Below are positions 1-6,650 of a stretch of DNA of 23,208 bases, one piece after another (the first letter of the stretch is position 1; the number at the start of each line of letters is the position of its first letter). The position numbers were made by a program, and so were the translations under genes. The stretch is from a virus. Below the pieces are notes generated by a model, which worked only from the letters and a program-made list of their open reading frames with translations, searched no databases and was not told the origin of the DNA. The stretch lies in the IMG/VR virus record IMGVR_UViG_3300021197_000661, positions 1,358-24,565 of that record, one strand, 5' to 3'.

Positions 1-7
1 CTTTCAT
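1..7 (-). CDS. Start of a gene running off the left edge
   Basis: An ATG at 7-5 on the minus strand, read as ATGAAAG, is preceded by an A/T-rich leader ending TTACACTATATG. That resembles the leaders of other genes in this window, for example the gene starting at 19222, which also reads TATATGAAAG. Only two codons are visible, so nothing can be said about the product. The call rests on leader similarity and on a promoter-like pair of boxes 36-66 bases upstream. Confidence 0.3.
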
Positions 8-42
8 ATAGTGTAATTTACATATTATTAGCCTCCACCCAC

Positions 43-73
43 CAAAGGTCGGACATTTTTTTTAAAAAGTCAA
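43..73 (-). promoter_or_regulatory. Candidate Bacteroidetes-type promoter for the next leftward gene
   Basis: On the minus strand a TTG (73-71) is followed after 20 nt by GACCTTTG (50-43). The second box differs from the Bacteroidetes -7 consensus TAnnTTTG only in its first base. The 20-nt spacer equals that of the better candidate at 6651-6682. It lies between the holin stop at 93 and the ATG at 7, where a new transcript would be useful. The match is short, so chance is possible. Confidence 0.35.
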
Positions 74-92
74 TAGAAATAATTATTTTTTT

Positions 93-512
93 TTACTTAT
101 GGTTCTTGTTGCCCATAACTTTCTCGTAAGACCTACCCCCGAAATATCCTGCAAAAACTACAAATAGCAGTTCTTTAACGATTGACAAACCGTCTATTTG
201 CATATACCACCCTACAACAAAAGATACCGTTAAAAAGATTAATGTAAGGGGTCTAACGTTTTGTGGTAACCAAGACTGTGAACGTGAATCAGCTACCCAC
301 CTTCTAGTAATACCATCGAACTCGTGTATTTCTTGCTCTAGTTTTTTAAGTGCAATTTGTTTATCTTCATCTGTAAGCTCACTACCACCAATAAGAGCGC
401 GTACGACACCGCCAACGGGACTATCATCAGCAAGACTGCCAACAACTGCAGGAATCTTATTAAGTAAGAACTGACCAACTTTAGTATCTTTAAATTTTTT
501 CTTGTTGCTCAT
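93..512 (-). CDS. Phage holin, 3-TM (GTA-type) family
   Basis: Protein of 139 residues. It resembles the three-transmembrane holins described for gene transfer agents and tailed phages. The central segment SRSQSWLPQNVRPLTL is the family hallmark (Trp followed by the RPLT run) and leads into a hydrophobic stretch (LTLIFLTVSFVVGWYM), with a second hydrophobic stretch near the C-terminus (IVKELLFVVFAGYFGG). The N-terminus is Lys-rich and the end is basic (GNKNHK). Such proteins form the membrane lesion that releases endolysin, consistent with the M15 peptidase encoded upstream at 791-1159. I chose the ATG at 512. The frame is open to a TTG at 551, but that region is used by the overlapping 36-aa gene (490-600), which shares 23 nt with this start. 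Confidence 0.78.
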   Translation of the reverse strand: MSNKKKFKDTKVGQFLLNKIPAVVGSLADDSPVGGVVRALIGGSELTDEDKQIALKKLEQEIHEFDGITRRWVADSRSQSWLPQNVRPLTLIFLTVSFVVGWYMQIDGLSIVKELLFVVFAGYFGGRSYEKVMGNKNHK

Positions 513-600
513 TATCTTTGTGTTTGAGCCAAAGCGTTTGCGCTTGTTCAATAGTTATTTCACCATCTTGTAGTTGCTCTCGTATTTCATCATACGTCAT
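490..600 (-). CDS. Small acidic/amphipathic protein of unknown function
   Basis: A 36-residue ORF beginning MTYDEIREQLQDGEI. It starts inside the end of the preceding gene (11-nt overlap, 590-600) and ends inside the start of the holin gene (23-nt overlap, 490-512). The sequence is charged, Gln/Glu-rich and predicted helical, with no hydrophobic segment. No family is recognised. Support comes from bridging two genes exactly by coupled start/stop overlaps, the prevailing arrangement in this window. Confidence 0.5.
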   Translation of the reverse strand: MTYDEIREQLQDGEITIEQAQTLWLKHKDNEQQEKI

Positions 601-772
601 TTTGCAACACATCATTTTTACAGTTGCAATTAAGGCAACCATTGTTAGAACTCTTTTCATATCGTGCGTGTGTTTGTGCTATAATAGCGTTAGTCAAGGA
701 ATCAATGCTTTTGCGTATTTCCTTTAGTTCGTTTCTAAGTCCATTAGACTTAATCTTTATTTCGTTAGGCAT
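590..772 (-). CDS. Small coiled-coil protein with a Cys cluster, unknown
   Basis: Sixty residues from the ATG at 772. The N-terminal 40 residues are helical and heptad-like (GLRNELKEIRKSIDSLTNAI). The C-terminus carries a short CLNCNC cluster that could bind metal or form disulfides. It lies 18 nt after the endolysin stop and overlaps the next small gene. Its position in the lysis cassette makes a lysis accessory role conceivable, but there is no signal peptide or membrane segment to support a spanin call. Function unknown. Confidence 0.55.
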   Translation of the reverse strand: MPNEIKIKSNGLRNELKEIRKSIDSLTNAIIAQTHARYEKSSNNGCLNCNCKNDVLQNDV

Positions 773-790
773 AAGGTATTTCCTGCTGTA

Positions 791-1159
791 TTAGTAAAGC
801 CAGACAGATGGGTTCTTGTCAGGGTCATTGTCTGCGTGGATAAAAGTTTTGGCGATTCCAATTCTTTTGAACCCTGCTTCAATAAGGGCATTAAGTATAA
901 TTTCCCTTTCTGCCCCACTTGTACAGGCAATGTCTGCTGCATACCCAAACAAGTGTGAACTTCCTTTGCTTTTAAGTCCTGCTTGTACCCCACCAACATA
1001 GGCGTTATGTGATGGCGTTCTAAATCCACTTGTGATTTTAAAAGGTATTCCTGCCCATCCTCTTGCATCGTCGAGCATTTCCAAAAAAGTAGCATCCATA
1101 TTAGACCCACTACCAACCTCATCTGGCGAATCAAATTCACTAAGTTTAAAGTATTTCAT
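791..1159 (-). CDS. Endolysin: peptidase M15 (D-Ala-D-Ala carboxypeptidase-like)
   Basis: A 122-residue single-domain Zn peptidase of the M15 type, which cleaves peptide cross-links of peptidoglycan at lysis. Visible motifs are SGFRTPSHN at 44-52 (substrate-pocket Arg47), SSHLFGYAADI at 67-77 with Zn ligands His69 and Asp76, and FIHAD at 106-110 with the third ligand His108. The length matches the minimal phage M15_3 form with no separate wall-binding domain. There is no signal peptide, so export depends on a holin, and holin candidates flank it on both sides. The ATG at 1159 lies one base after the TAA of the upstream gene (TAA-T-ATG). Confidence 0.9.
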   Translation of the reverse strand: MKYFKLSEFDSPDEVGSGSNMDATFLEMLDDARGWAGIPFKITSGFRTPSHNAYVGGVQAGLKSKGSSHLFGYAADIACTSGAEREIILNALIEAGFKRIGIAKTFIHADNDPDKNPSVWLY

Positions 1160-1160
1160 A

Positions 1161-1505
1161 TTATTTATCTAATATACTTTTAAACGCTTCACTTCCTGCG
1201 CTTATAATCTCTTTCTGTAAAGTTATCATCTGTGCCTCGTAAGCATCTTTCTGCTCTACCAGTGTATCAATGTGCTTCTGTTGGCTTTCTACCTTACTTT
1301 GTAATTGATTTACCTCGTCAGGGTTGCGCCCTATAATAGCATAGATAACAACTGATAAACTTCCTACAATCATACCCACGATAGATACTATAATATCTTT
1401 GTTTTCTCTAGGAATAGAATTATTTGCTAAATATAACAATAATAAAATTACTAGAACAAAAATACCTGCTGCTCCTGAATAGTGTATTAAGTCTTTCTTT
1501 TTCAT
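1161..1505 (-). CDS. Two-TM membrane protein with C-terminal coiled coil; holin or lysis accessory candidate
   Basis: 114 residues. The first hydrophobic segment is about 10-27 (AAGIFVLVILLLLYLA) and the second about 38-58 (IIVSIVGMIVGSLSVVIYAI), followed by a helical charged tail (LQSKVESQQKHIDTLVEQKDAY) of coiled-coil character. The lysine cap MKKK and the hairpin topology with a soluble tail fit a class II holin or antiholin. It is immediately upstream of the endolysin in the transcript. The start at 1505 overlaps the stop of the 48-aa gene by ATGA. An alternative is a tail-associated membrane protein; no family is recognised with certainty. Confidence 0.65.
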   Translation of the reverse strand: MKKKDLIHYSGAAGIFVLVILLLLYLANNSIPRENKDIIVSIVGMIVGSLSVVIYAIIGRNPDEVNQLQSKVESQQKHIDTLVEQKDAYEAQMITLQKEIISAGSEAFKSILDK

Positions 1506-1648
1506 TTTATCTGCTTATAGATTTTAGTTAATGTATAAATTATCGTTAATACTAAAACGACCGTTTGTAGCTGTGCATTTATATTAGGTACTGTGCTAAA
1601 TACTATAGCACCTAAATTTAGTCCGTATATCTTCAAATCTTGTATCAT
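1502..1648 (-). CDS. Small membrane protein (48 aa), possible holin partner
   Basis: A 48-residue ORF starting MIQDLKIYGLNLGAIVFSTV. It has one clear hydrophobic segment near the C-terminus (TVVLVLTIIYTLTKIY) and a weaker one near residues 9-19, with a basic end (KIYKQIK). It fits exactly between its neighbours: its ATG overlaps the stop of the LamG gene (TAATG at 1648-1650) and its TGA overlaps the ATG of the next gene (ATGA at 1502-1505). This fit makes it a real gene. Small hydrophobic proteins here commonly modulate lysis, but the role is inferred. Confidence 0.65.
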   Translation of the reverse strand: MIQDLKIYGLNLGAIVFSTVPNINAQLQTVVLVLTIIYTLTKIYKQIK

Positions 1649-2352
1649 TATATTTCGTTTGCCAATGCACTTATTTCAATCGAAGTTAATTCTCTATTAT
1701 ATAAACGTACTTGGTCTATAAGCCCATCGCTATAAATTTTAGATGCATATCTTAATAAACCAATAGTGCCTTTAGTAGAGGTATTATAGGTGGGATAATC
1801 AATCCAAGAAGTGTTTGTACCGCTTCCTGCTGTTTGATATGTAATAGATTGACTTACTCCATCTAAGTATATTTCTCGGTCAGTAGATGTAAGCTGACAA
1901 AAAATATGCCTCCAACTAGTGTTGGCGGTAACATTTGTGTATGCAAAAGACTGATTTGATGTTGAACCATCTCTTGTGGCTACATATATTCTACCTAAAT
2001 CAGCTAACCAACCAAAATACCAATAATCGTTTGCTTGACTAGAACTCGAAATGCTTAAAGGAAAAACTCTACTTGTCGTTGTGTCTAACTTTACCCAAGC
2101 ACTAACTGATATTATAGTATTAGAATCGTTAAAAGGCGCACCCGAAGGTAAATCTATATATTTGTTTCCATTTCCATCTAAGGCTTGACCAAACTTACCT
2201 GTGGGATATGTTGTACCTGATACTGCTGTTCCGTTATAGTTTCCTGTTTCATCATTGGCGTTTCCATCTAACTTGTAATGCGCTAACAAACCATCAGTAG
2301 GTATTCCATCGCCTGATGGTTGAGAAACAAATAATCTTTTACCTAACCCCAT
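1648..2352 (-). CDS. LamG / concanavalin A-like domain protein, candidate receptor-binding tail protein
   Basis: 234 residues dominated by one LamG-type jelly-roll. The diagnostic start LLAHYKLDGNANDETGNYNG (about 22-41) is followed by KFGQALDGNGNKYIDLP, then SVSAWVKLD, a WRHIFCQLTSTDREIYLDG strand pair, and the closing GLIDQVRLYNREL near the C-terminus. These Laminin_G_3-type domains bind carbohydrate. In phages they occur in fibre or tip proteins that contact surface glycans of Bacteroidetes hosts. The leading ~20 residues could be a tail-attachment piece. It follows two other fibre-type genes and precedes the lysis genes, the usual place for adsorption proteins. Confidence 0.8.
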   Translation of the reverse strand: MGLGKRLFVSQPSGDGIPTDGLLAHYKLDGNANDETGNYNGTAVSGTTYPTGKFGQALDGNGNKYIDLPSGAPFNDSNTIISVSAWVKLDTTTSRVFPLSISSSSQANDYWYFGWLADLGRIYVATRDGSTSNQSFAYTNVTANTSWRHIFCQLTSTDREIYLDGVSQSITYQTAGSGTNTSWIDYPTYNTSTKGTIGLLRYASKIYSDGLIDQVRLYNRELTSIEISALANEI

Positions 2353-2353
2353 A

Positions 2354-2818
2354 TTAGTAAGTTATATCATACGACATTACTTGCGCCTTTGTCGTTTTGG
2401 CGTTTATAGCTGTTTCGTGATTAGCACAAGAAGTTCGTATAGCATCTCTTTCAGTTGTTATCTCACTAGGGATTGCTGTACCTTTTTCTTCTTTTCTTGT
2501 AACATACCAATCTGATGTAGACAGTTCATCGTTAGCTAATATCTTAGCTTCTTTTATCCGCTGTGTTTTTAGTTCTGATAATGTTTCACTCCAAGTAAGG
2601 TTGTTTACAGGATAAGTAAATTCGCTGTTTTCTGAATCAAAATAAATATCGCCTAAATCTTGTATTCTTCTATCATAATTAGGCACTACTACATCGTAAA
2701 ACCCGTGTCCTTGTAAATCACTATCTGATAGTAAGTCAAAACCTCCGATAACACTTCCGTATGATTTTGGTACTGTATTATATACTTTTATCGTTCCGTT
2801 GTAATCTTTTGCTTTCAT
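2354..2818 (-). CDS. Fibre-associated protein with a DUF4376-like C-terminal region
   Basis: 154 residues. The first ~70 residues look beta-rich (TIKVYNTVPKSYGSV and following). The second half is helical and contains LKTQRIKEAKILANDELS followed by STSDWYVTRKEEKGTAIP and ITTERDAIRTSC. Helical regions with the TDWYVTRK-type signature occur in tail fibre assembly or fibre-associated proteins (DUF4376-like) of many tailed phages. It sits between a probable fibre base protein and the LamG protein and is separated from each by a single base (TAA-T-ATG at both ends). It may be a virion component or an assembly chaperone. Confidence 0.6.
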   Translation of the reverse strand: MKAKDYNGTIKVYNTVPKSYGSVIGGFDLLSDSDLQGHGFYDVVVPNYDRRIQDLGDIYFDSENSEFTYPVNNLTWSETLSELKTQRIKEAKILANDELSTSDWYVTRKEEKGTAIPSEITTERDAIRTSCANHETAINAKTTKAQVMSYDITY

Positions 2819-2819
2819 A

Positions 2820-3332
2820 TTAGTTTGGTGTATTATCGCTAGTGTAAGTTTGGATAGTATAGTTATAGATAGCAGCAGAATCCGTATCGTCTATGCAAAT
2901 TATTTGAATATGATTGTCCGATGCTCCATCGTAAGTTACTTCGCCTAAATTGTTAAAGGTTTCAGAAGTATCATCAGAAGTTAGGGTTAAAGTACTCGTT
3001 CCTGTTGCTAGGATGTCAATTACTTGCCCTGTTTTCATATTTTGAAGGTTAAGGGTTTGCGTTGATTGTAAGTTAGCAGTAATATTAAAAACGCCATAAG
3101 AACTACCATCCAAATCAACTGTTGCCGTTGTTGTGCTTATCGTTTGAACTTCTGTGTATCTATCCGCTAACTCTGCGTGGTCTACAATGTCATCATTTAA
3201 CATTGCGTTAGTAACAAAGTTATTACCATACACCTCGTCAAAGTTGTCGTTTAATTTGTCAAATGCAGTTCTTAAAGGGTCTCCTGTACCGTCATTTGCT
3301 GATGTACCTAAATTTACTGTCTGTTTAGCCAT
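2820..3332 (-). CDS. Tail fibre / virion structural protein with N-terminal attachment motif
   Basis: 170 residues. The N-terminus, VNLGTSANDGTGDPLRTAFD followed by KLNDNFDEVY, is a motif I know from the start of many phage and cyanophage fibre and appendage proteins, thought to dock them on the virion. The remainder is Thr/Ser/Asp-rich and beta-prone (LNLQNMKTGQVIDILATGTS), as in short trimeric fibres. The start is in an unusually A-rich context (TAAAAAATAAAAAATGGC), like that of the capsid gene, suggesting strong translation in this host group. Confidence 0.68.
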   Translation of the reverse strand: MAKQTVNLGTSANDGTGDPLRTAFDKLNDNFDEVYGNNFVTNAMLNDDIVDHAELADRYTEVQTISTTTATVDLDGSSYGVFNITANLQSTQTLNLQNMKTGQVIDILATGTSTLTLTSDDTSETFNNLGEVTYDGASDNHIQIICIDDTDSAAIYNYTIQTYTSDNTPN

Positions 3333-3342
3333 TTTTTATTTT

Positions 3343-3510
3343 TTAATATTCTGTTGCATCTGCTTTATATGCTGTTGTGTCTGCTTTTATTGTGTTTACG
3401 TCTGCTGTTAAGTAAGAACCATCTGCATCAAAAGGGTAGCCAATACCCCATCCAATACTTTCGTTTGCATTACCAAACCACGTTACTTTATATATACTCC
3501 CCCAACTCAT
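3343..3510 (-). CDS. Small Trp/Gly-rich virion-type protein, paralogue B
   Basis: A 55-residue ORF starting MSWGSIYKVTWFGNANESIG, then GWGIGYPFDADGSYLTADVN, and ending in repeated ADxTxY-type units (IKADTTAYKADATEY). The start overlaps the TGA of the upstream 34-aa gene by ATGA. The opening WGxIYxxxWFG matches the opening of that neighbour, so the two are tandem paralogues. I recall similar short proteins beside fibre genes of Bacteroidetes phages, but no function is established. A fibre tip or decoration peptide is a guess. Confidence 0.62.
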   Translation of the reverse strand: MSWGSIYKVTWFGNANESIGWGIGYPFDADGSYLTADVNTIKADTTAYKADATEY

Positions 3511-3611
3511 AAACATTCAGGTTTTGAATCAATATCTATTGTTGATTGATTGGTATTGCTTCCCCACCAAGAACTGCAATAAATATTCCCCCAATTAATA
3601 CCGTTAGCCAT
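3507..3611 (-). CDS. Small Trp/Gly-rich protein, paralogue A
   Basis: A 34-residue ORF starting MANGINWGNIYCSSWWGSNT. It shares WGxIYxxxW[WF]G[NS] with the following 55-aa protein, spaced identically. The start carries the TATTGTA leader (3609-3623) two bases after the stop of a basic mini-protein, and the stop overlaps the next start (ATGA). The protein is almost entirely composed of the shared motif plus a short acidic tail ending CL. Function unknown; the duplicated motif and clean coupling argue that it is expressed. Confidence 0.55.
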   Translation of the reverse strand: MANGINWGNIYCSSWWGSNTNQSTIDIDSKPECL

Positions 3612-3612
3612 A

Positions 3613-3714
3613 CTAATACAATACTTTTTTCTTTGTTTTGTTACTCTTATTGAGGTACTTTGTTAGTTTCTCAATGTTTTTTGGTTTTGGTTTGTATTTC
3701 TTTATAGTACCCAT
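3613..3714 (-). CDS. Very basic 33-aa protein, unknown
   Basis: The ORF begins MGTIKKYKPKPKNIEKLTKY and ends KSNKTKKKVLY. About 12 of 33 residues are Lys, giving a strongly positive protein that could bind DNA or an acidic head protein. It starts inside the end of the head connector gene (13-nt overlap at 3702-3714) and stops just before the 34-aa gene. No family is recognised. Small basic proteins between connector and fibre genes may be virion components, but this is inference. Confidence 0.45.
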   Translation of the reverse strand: MGTIKKYKPKPKNIEKLTKYLNKSNKTKKKVLY

Positions 3715-4202
3715 CCTCCAAAAATGTCTTTATCTGGGTTTACGTCTTCATTGTTGTTCGTGTAATATTCAGGATATTTTGAACCTGCATTAAAAGAAAG
3801 ATGGTCAATTAGCCTGTCCGTATAGTATTGCGCTGTGTTTCTTTCCTTTTCTAATAGGTAATCAACCTCATCCCTTGAAGCGTTTTCTGCATTCTCCGAA
3901 CTATGTTTAAACACCCCTTTGTTTGCAATACTGTAAGCAGCAAAAGGCAAATACTCTACCATTGCCCAATGTATCAAACAAGGCTTTATCCATTCGTTTA
4001 CTAAGGTTAAATAGTCTCCTGCTAAATCATCATCAATAATATGCTGTTTTATCTTGTCTATTAAGTCAGAACCTAAGTAGTTTTCAATATGTTTGTCTTG
4101 TGCAATCTTGATGTACTGAATAAATTTATCAGTATCAACATTACCACTCATTGCAGTAAACTTAACTATGTCTTTTCTTGTTACTAAAAGTGCTTCTGCC
4201 AT
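3702..4202 (-). CDS. Head-tail connector / head completion protein, DUF6712-like
   Basis: 166 residues, largely helical: a short N-terminal motif ALLVTRKDIVKFTAMSGNVD, then YIKIAQDKHIENYLGSDLID, then a hydrophobic helix pair around WIKPCLIHWAMVEYLPFAAY and a terminal helix ERNTAQYYTDRLIDHL. This pattern resembles DUF6712-type proteins that follow the portal in Bacteroidetes phages and are thought to be neck or adaptor proteins. It lies directly downstream of the portal gene (stop 4206, ATG 4202), where adaptors usually lie. The 13-nt overlap with the next small gene supports one operon. Confidence 0.65.
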   Translation of the reverse strand: MAEALLVTRKDIVKFTAMSGNVDTDKFIQYIKIAQDKHIENYLGSDLIDKIKQHIIDDDLAGDYLTLVNEWIKPCLIHWAMVEYLPFAAYSIANKGVFKHSSENAENASRDEVDYLLEKERNTAQYYTDRLIDHLSFNAGSKYPEYYTNNNEDVNPDKDIFGGWVL

Positions 4203-4205
4203 TTC

Positions 4206-5984
4206 TTATTTATTTACGAATCCTTGATTAGGCATATCCTTTGGTCGCATAGCCACTTTCTTGTCGTTTGTTTCGGGTTTAAAACCTTCTTTCTTCGCCT
4301 TGTTTACAGATATTTCTGCGTTTGGATTGGTTGCATCAGGCTTAACTCCTTTTCCCATATACGTCTTGCGCATCCAAAAATGATGACAACCACCACCGCC
4401 TTTGTAAAGCCATATATCATAAGTATCAGCACCATTCAATCCCCATCCTGCATTTACCGCTCTTTGGCTCATTTGCATTATATCTTCTTTGCGATATATT
4501 TTTGCAGATGACACCATTTTCTTACAAAACTCTCTACTGTTTGCAGAAACTCTTAATGGCGCGTATTGGTATCTTACTTTAAATTTAAGTCCATCAGCTT
4601 CGCCATCTTGTTCACTCCCTGCATTCGGTCTTGCTGTTCCTGTACTCGGTCTTGCTGTTTCTGTACTCGCTAAACCTATCATTTTATCTAAGGCTTCTTC
4701 TTGGTCGTAGTCTACTTCTCTTTCATCTACAAGTTCCCAATTTTCTAAATCTTCTTCCTCTCCAAACTCATCTAGTAAGTCAAACATCTTATCATCATCA
4801 AAAGACTCTTCCTTAGCCAATTTAACGCCTGTTTCTTCCTCTCTAGCCTCGTCTGTGATGGCATTATCAGTTTCAATAAATTCAAGCGGTTGTAGGGTCT
4901 TAAAATAAAGTTTTAAACTAATACCGTTCACAGAAAGAATATCGTCTATTGCTTCAATTATTAGGTCTTGGTAAGGTCTAATAGTAATGTTGTGGAAAAG
5001 TAGGGATGCTGTCTTGATTTCGTCAGCGTTATTTCCCAGTCCACTATTTCCATCGCGAATACCTAAAAGCAAAGGTGATGTTACCCTGTGTGCTACCATT
5101 AACTTAGTAGAACATTCAGTAGATAAATATTCGTAGTGTGCAGGTGCATCATTTAAAGGAACGTCATCTATTGTAGTCTTGCTTTCAGCGTTGTTATTAA
5201 AGGCTATAATTACTTTTTCACCTCTTGAACCTGTAAGCTTGTTCATCACATCATTCTTGATGCTCATTTGCTTTTCTCTATCAGGTACACCGTTGTTAAA
5301 GTTTACAACCTTAGTACCACTAAAACCGTTTTGAACATCGTTGATAAGGTAGTCAGATATTTCTGATTCTAATTCAGAATATGCTAACCCCCCTTGATAA
5401 TCAACAGGGCAATAATAATCGTACCCACTTACATAACGCTTAACCATTTTTATTTCTGGTTCTTTTCCGTTACCGAATCCAAACGCTGCTATTCTTTGTG
5501 GTTTGTCCGCAGGTTTCTTACTTCCCCAGTCGTGGTGATAGTAGTATGCTTCTATTTTCCCATCCTTGTTACACTTTTCTGCACGTAGTGTTTGTCTTGG
5601 GAAGTGTTCGCTTCTTACTACTTTACCATCTTTGTATAACACTTGAAAAGATGCTTCACCTAATAATTTTAAATCAAGTGAGATTTTACGCAAACAATCG
5701 TTGTGAAAGATAGAACGTAATGCAGCGTACTCATTTGTCTTTGTGCTGCTGTCTAAGGCATCTAATCCTTTTCCGTATATCATATTGCTGATACCGTTAA
5801 TTATTGCATTAGAAGTCGTAGAATTAGTATATAAGTCTATAAGGTATTGATAGTAATTATTATCACTACCATAAGCAACCCAATCCTTTTTTTTATCTTC
5901 AGTTACCTTTGGTCTGTTGTAAGAAGATAAGCTAACAACGTGGATGCTGTCTGCATTAGCTTTTATTTTGTTGTTTCTTGCCAT
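4206..5984 (-). CDS. Portal protein with C-terminal extension domain
   Basis: 592 residues. The first ~380 have portal-like features: SYNRPKVTEDKKKDWVAYGS near the start, an early helix region (ATTSNAIINGISNMIYGKG-type segment about 52-70), PHFPRQTLRAEK-like beta strands, and a segment with HRVTSPLLLGIRDGNSGLGN preceding long helices, as in the stem and crown. An acidic linker follows (EEEDLENWELVDEREVDY). From about 466 to 545 there is a separate domain (YAPLRVSANSREFCKKMV, then TYDIWLYKGGGGCHHFWMRK). I know this piece from other Bacteroidetes phages as a portal-linked or stand-alone module of unknown role. The start overlaps the upstream stop (TAATG at 5984). Its place after the capsid and tail tube genes is unusual. 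Confidence 0.78.
   Translation of the reverse strand: MARNNKIKANADSIHVVSLSSYNRPKVTEDKKKDWVAYGSDNNYYQYLIDLYTNSTTSNAIINGISNMIYGKGLDALDSSTKTNEYAALRSIFHNDCLRKISLDLKLLGEASFQVLYKDGKVVRSEHFPRQTLRAEKCNKDGKIEAYYYHHDWGSKKPADKPQRIAAFGFGNGKEPEIKMVKRYVSGYDYYCPVDYQGGLAYSELESEISDYLINDVQNGFSGTKVVNFNNGVPDREKQMSIKNDVMNKLTGSRGEKVIIAFNNNAESKTTIDDVPLNDAPAHYEYLSTECSTKLMVAHRVTSPLLLGIRDGNSGLGNNADEIKTASLLFHNITIRPYQDLIIEAIDDILSVNGISLKLYFKTLQPLEFIETDNAITDEAREEETGVKLAKEESFDDDKMFDLLDEFGEEEDLENWELVDEREVDYDQEEALDKMIGLASTETARPSTGTARPNAGSEQDGEADGLKFKVRYQYAPLRVSANSREFCKKMVSSAKIYRKEDIMQMSQRAVNAGWGLNGADTYDIWLYKGGGGCHHFWMRKTYMGKGVKPDATNPNAEISVNKAKKEGFKPETNDKKVAMRPKDMPNQGFVNK
4623..4664 (-). repeat. Two imperfect 21-nt direct repeats inside the portal gene
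   Basis: Two adjacent 21-nt units differing at two positions encode a seven-residue repeat (TETARPS / TGTARPN) in the linker between the portal core and the C-terminal domain. This looks like a slippage-type expansion in a flexible linker. Confidence 0.75.
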
Positions 5985-6325
5985 TATAATACTATAAATT
6001 CATTTTCATCGCTATGTTGCGTGTAATCTGTATTGTTTACGCTATAACTGCTTATTGTTTGATTAGTGCAGAATATCTTATCTCTAAATATCAAATCGCT
6101 TCCTGCTTTAATTTCTAACGTGTACATTGTATCTTCTACTAGGGTAAAAGTGTCTGTATATTGGTAATAATAATCAACCAACGCAAAACTTGTTGTTGTA
6201 TTGCTATACACTTCTTTGTTTGTAGTTTCGTTTACTATCTTAATTGTGTAGGTAATTCCTGCCGTATAAGAACGTGGTATAAAACTAAACGTTTGGTCGC
6301 TATCAGACTTTTGTAGTACAATCAT
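5984..6325 (-). CDS. Small beta-rich virion-associated protein, unknown
   Basis: 113 residues from the ATG at 6325 (MIVLQKSDSDQTFSFIPRSY). Alternating hydrophobic and polar residues with TYTIKIVNETTNKEVYS and a terminal block FRDKIFCTNQTISSYSVNNT suggest one or two beta-sandwich units. Similar short proteins with the RDKIFCT signature occur just before portal or tail genes in Bacteroidetes phages, role not known to me. The reading frame is open to 6496, but the upstream part runs through a transcription terminator and the structured RNA. The 6325 ATG carries the TATTGTA leader, so it is the better start. The stop overlaps the portal ATG (TAATG). Confidence 0.65.
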   Translation of the reverse strand: MIVLQKSDSDQTFSFIPRSYTAGITYTIKIVNETTNKEVYSNTTTSFALVDYYYQYTDTFTLVEDTMYTLEIKAGSDLIFRDKIFCTNQTISSYSVNNTDYTQHSDENEFIVL

Positions 6326-6337
6326 ATATATACAATA
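6323..6337 (-). promoter_or_regulatory. TATTGTA leader at a start codon
   Basis: Read on the minus strand it is TATTGTATATATATG, ending in the ATG of the 113-aa gene. It is one of six copies of TATTGTA followed by an A/T-rich stretch (four reach the start codon after 12 nt, one after 13). It follows directly on a terminator. Either a promoter of a near-leaderless mRNA or a translation-initiation element; the sequence alone does not decide. Confidence 0.4.
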
Positions 6338-6367
6338 AATCTTTTTGTTTTTTGTTAAGTAAGGAGC

Positions 6368-6397
6368 AAAAAAAAGGGCATCATTTCTGACACCCTT
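6368..6397 (-). terminator. Rho-independent terminator, GAAA tetraloop type
   Basis: The minus-strand transcript forms a 10-bp stem, AAGGGUGUCA / UGAUGCCCUU, with a perfect GAAA loop, followed by at least six more U. The stem includes G-U pairs that would be A-C mismatches on the other strand, fixing the direction as leftward. It closes the candidate ncRNA and precedes the 113-aa gene. Confidence 0.85.
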
Positions 6398-6645
6398 ATA
6401 TATACTTGAGGACTTATAACATATTGTAAATAGCATCCTCAGACTATTAGGATTTTCTGTTCTTGTCTTGTCGCGTTGGTACTGACTCACCCGCACTAAG
6501 GGTGGTTGTAGATTGCTAGCTTACCTACATCCCAATCTTTGGTATCTATTATGTGTTTCTACACAACTTTACTACAAGACTCAAACAGATTTTACCCTGC
6601 TGTTTTAGATTATCTTAAAGAACGTTGTAACTGTATCAACAATTA
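6368..6645 (-). ncRNA. Candidate structured non-coding RNA of about 280 nt
   Basis: The block between two terminators (6398-6717) holds no credible gene but has a consensus-like promoter at its right end (6651-6682) and a strong terminator at its left end. Complementary segments on the minus strand give a coherent fold. A 5-bp stem pairs 6643-6647 with 6626-6630. A 6-bp stem pairs 6600-6605 with 6583-6588. A 7-bp long-range helix pairs 6574-6580 (GUCUUGU) with 6465-6471. This helix encloses three hairpins: 6552-6565, 6510-6538 (AGAUUG/CAAUCU) and 6488-6504 (CACCC/GGGUG). Next come a 6-bp stem 6436-6441 with 6407-6412 and the terminator hairpin. The segment inside the long helix is visibly less AT-rich than its flanks. 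It does not look like a tRNA or tmRNA, and I cannot place it in a known RNA family. The exact 5' end is inferred from the promoter. It could instead be a long attenuator leader of the portal operon. Confidence 0.55.
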
Positions 6646-6650
6646 CACTA

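Noticed and set aside
18-56. 12-codon frame (MSDLWWVEANNM) with a G-rich stretch GGTGGGTGGAGG between the holin and the left edge
   Set aside because: It is too short to support as a gene, and the G-runs of two or three could form only a weak two-tier quadruplex. It also overlaps the promoter-like boxes.
757-1140. A 127-codon minus-strand frame overlapping the endolysin
   Set aside because: It covers the same DNA as the M15 peptidase in another frame, has no recognisable motif, and the endolysin has all catalytic residues.
6326-6496. Upstream 57-codon extension of the 113-aa gene
   Set aside because: It would run through the terminator hairpin and U-tract at 6368-6397 and the structured RNA, and its residues do not resemble the beta-rich body. 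The 6325 ATG has its own leader.
6398-6645. tRNA or tmRNA in the gene-free block
   Set aside because: There is no acceptor/CCA geometry, T-arm consensus or anticodon arm in the hairpins seen. The fold fits neither.
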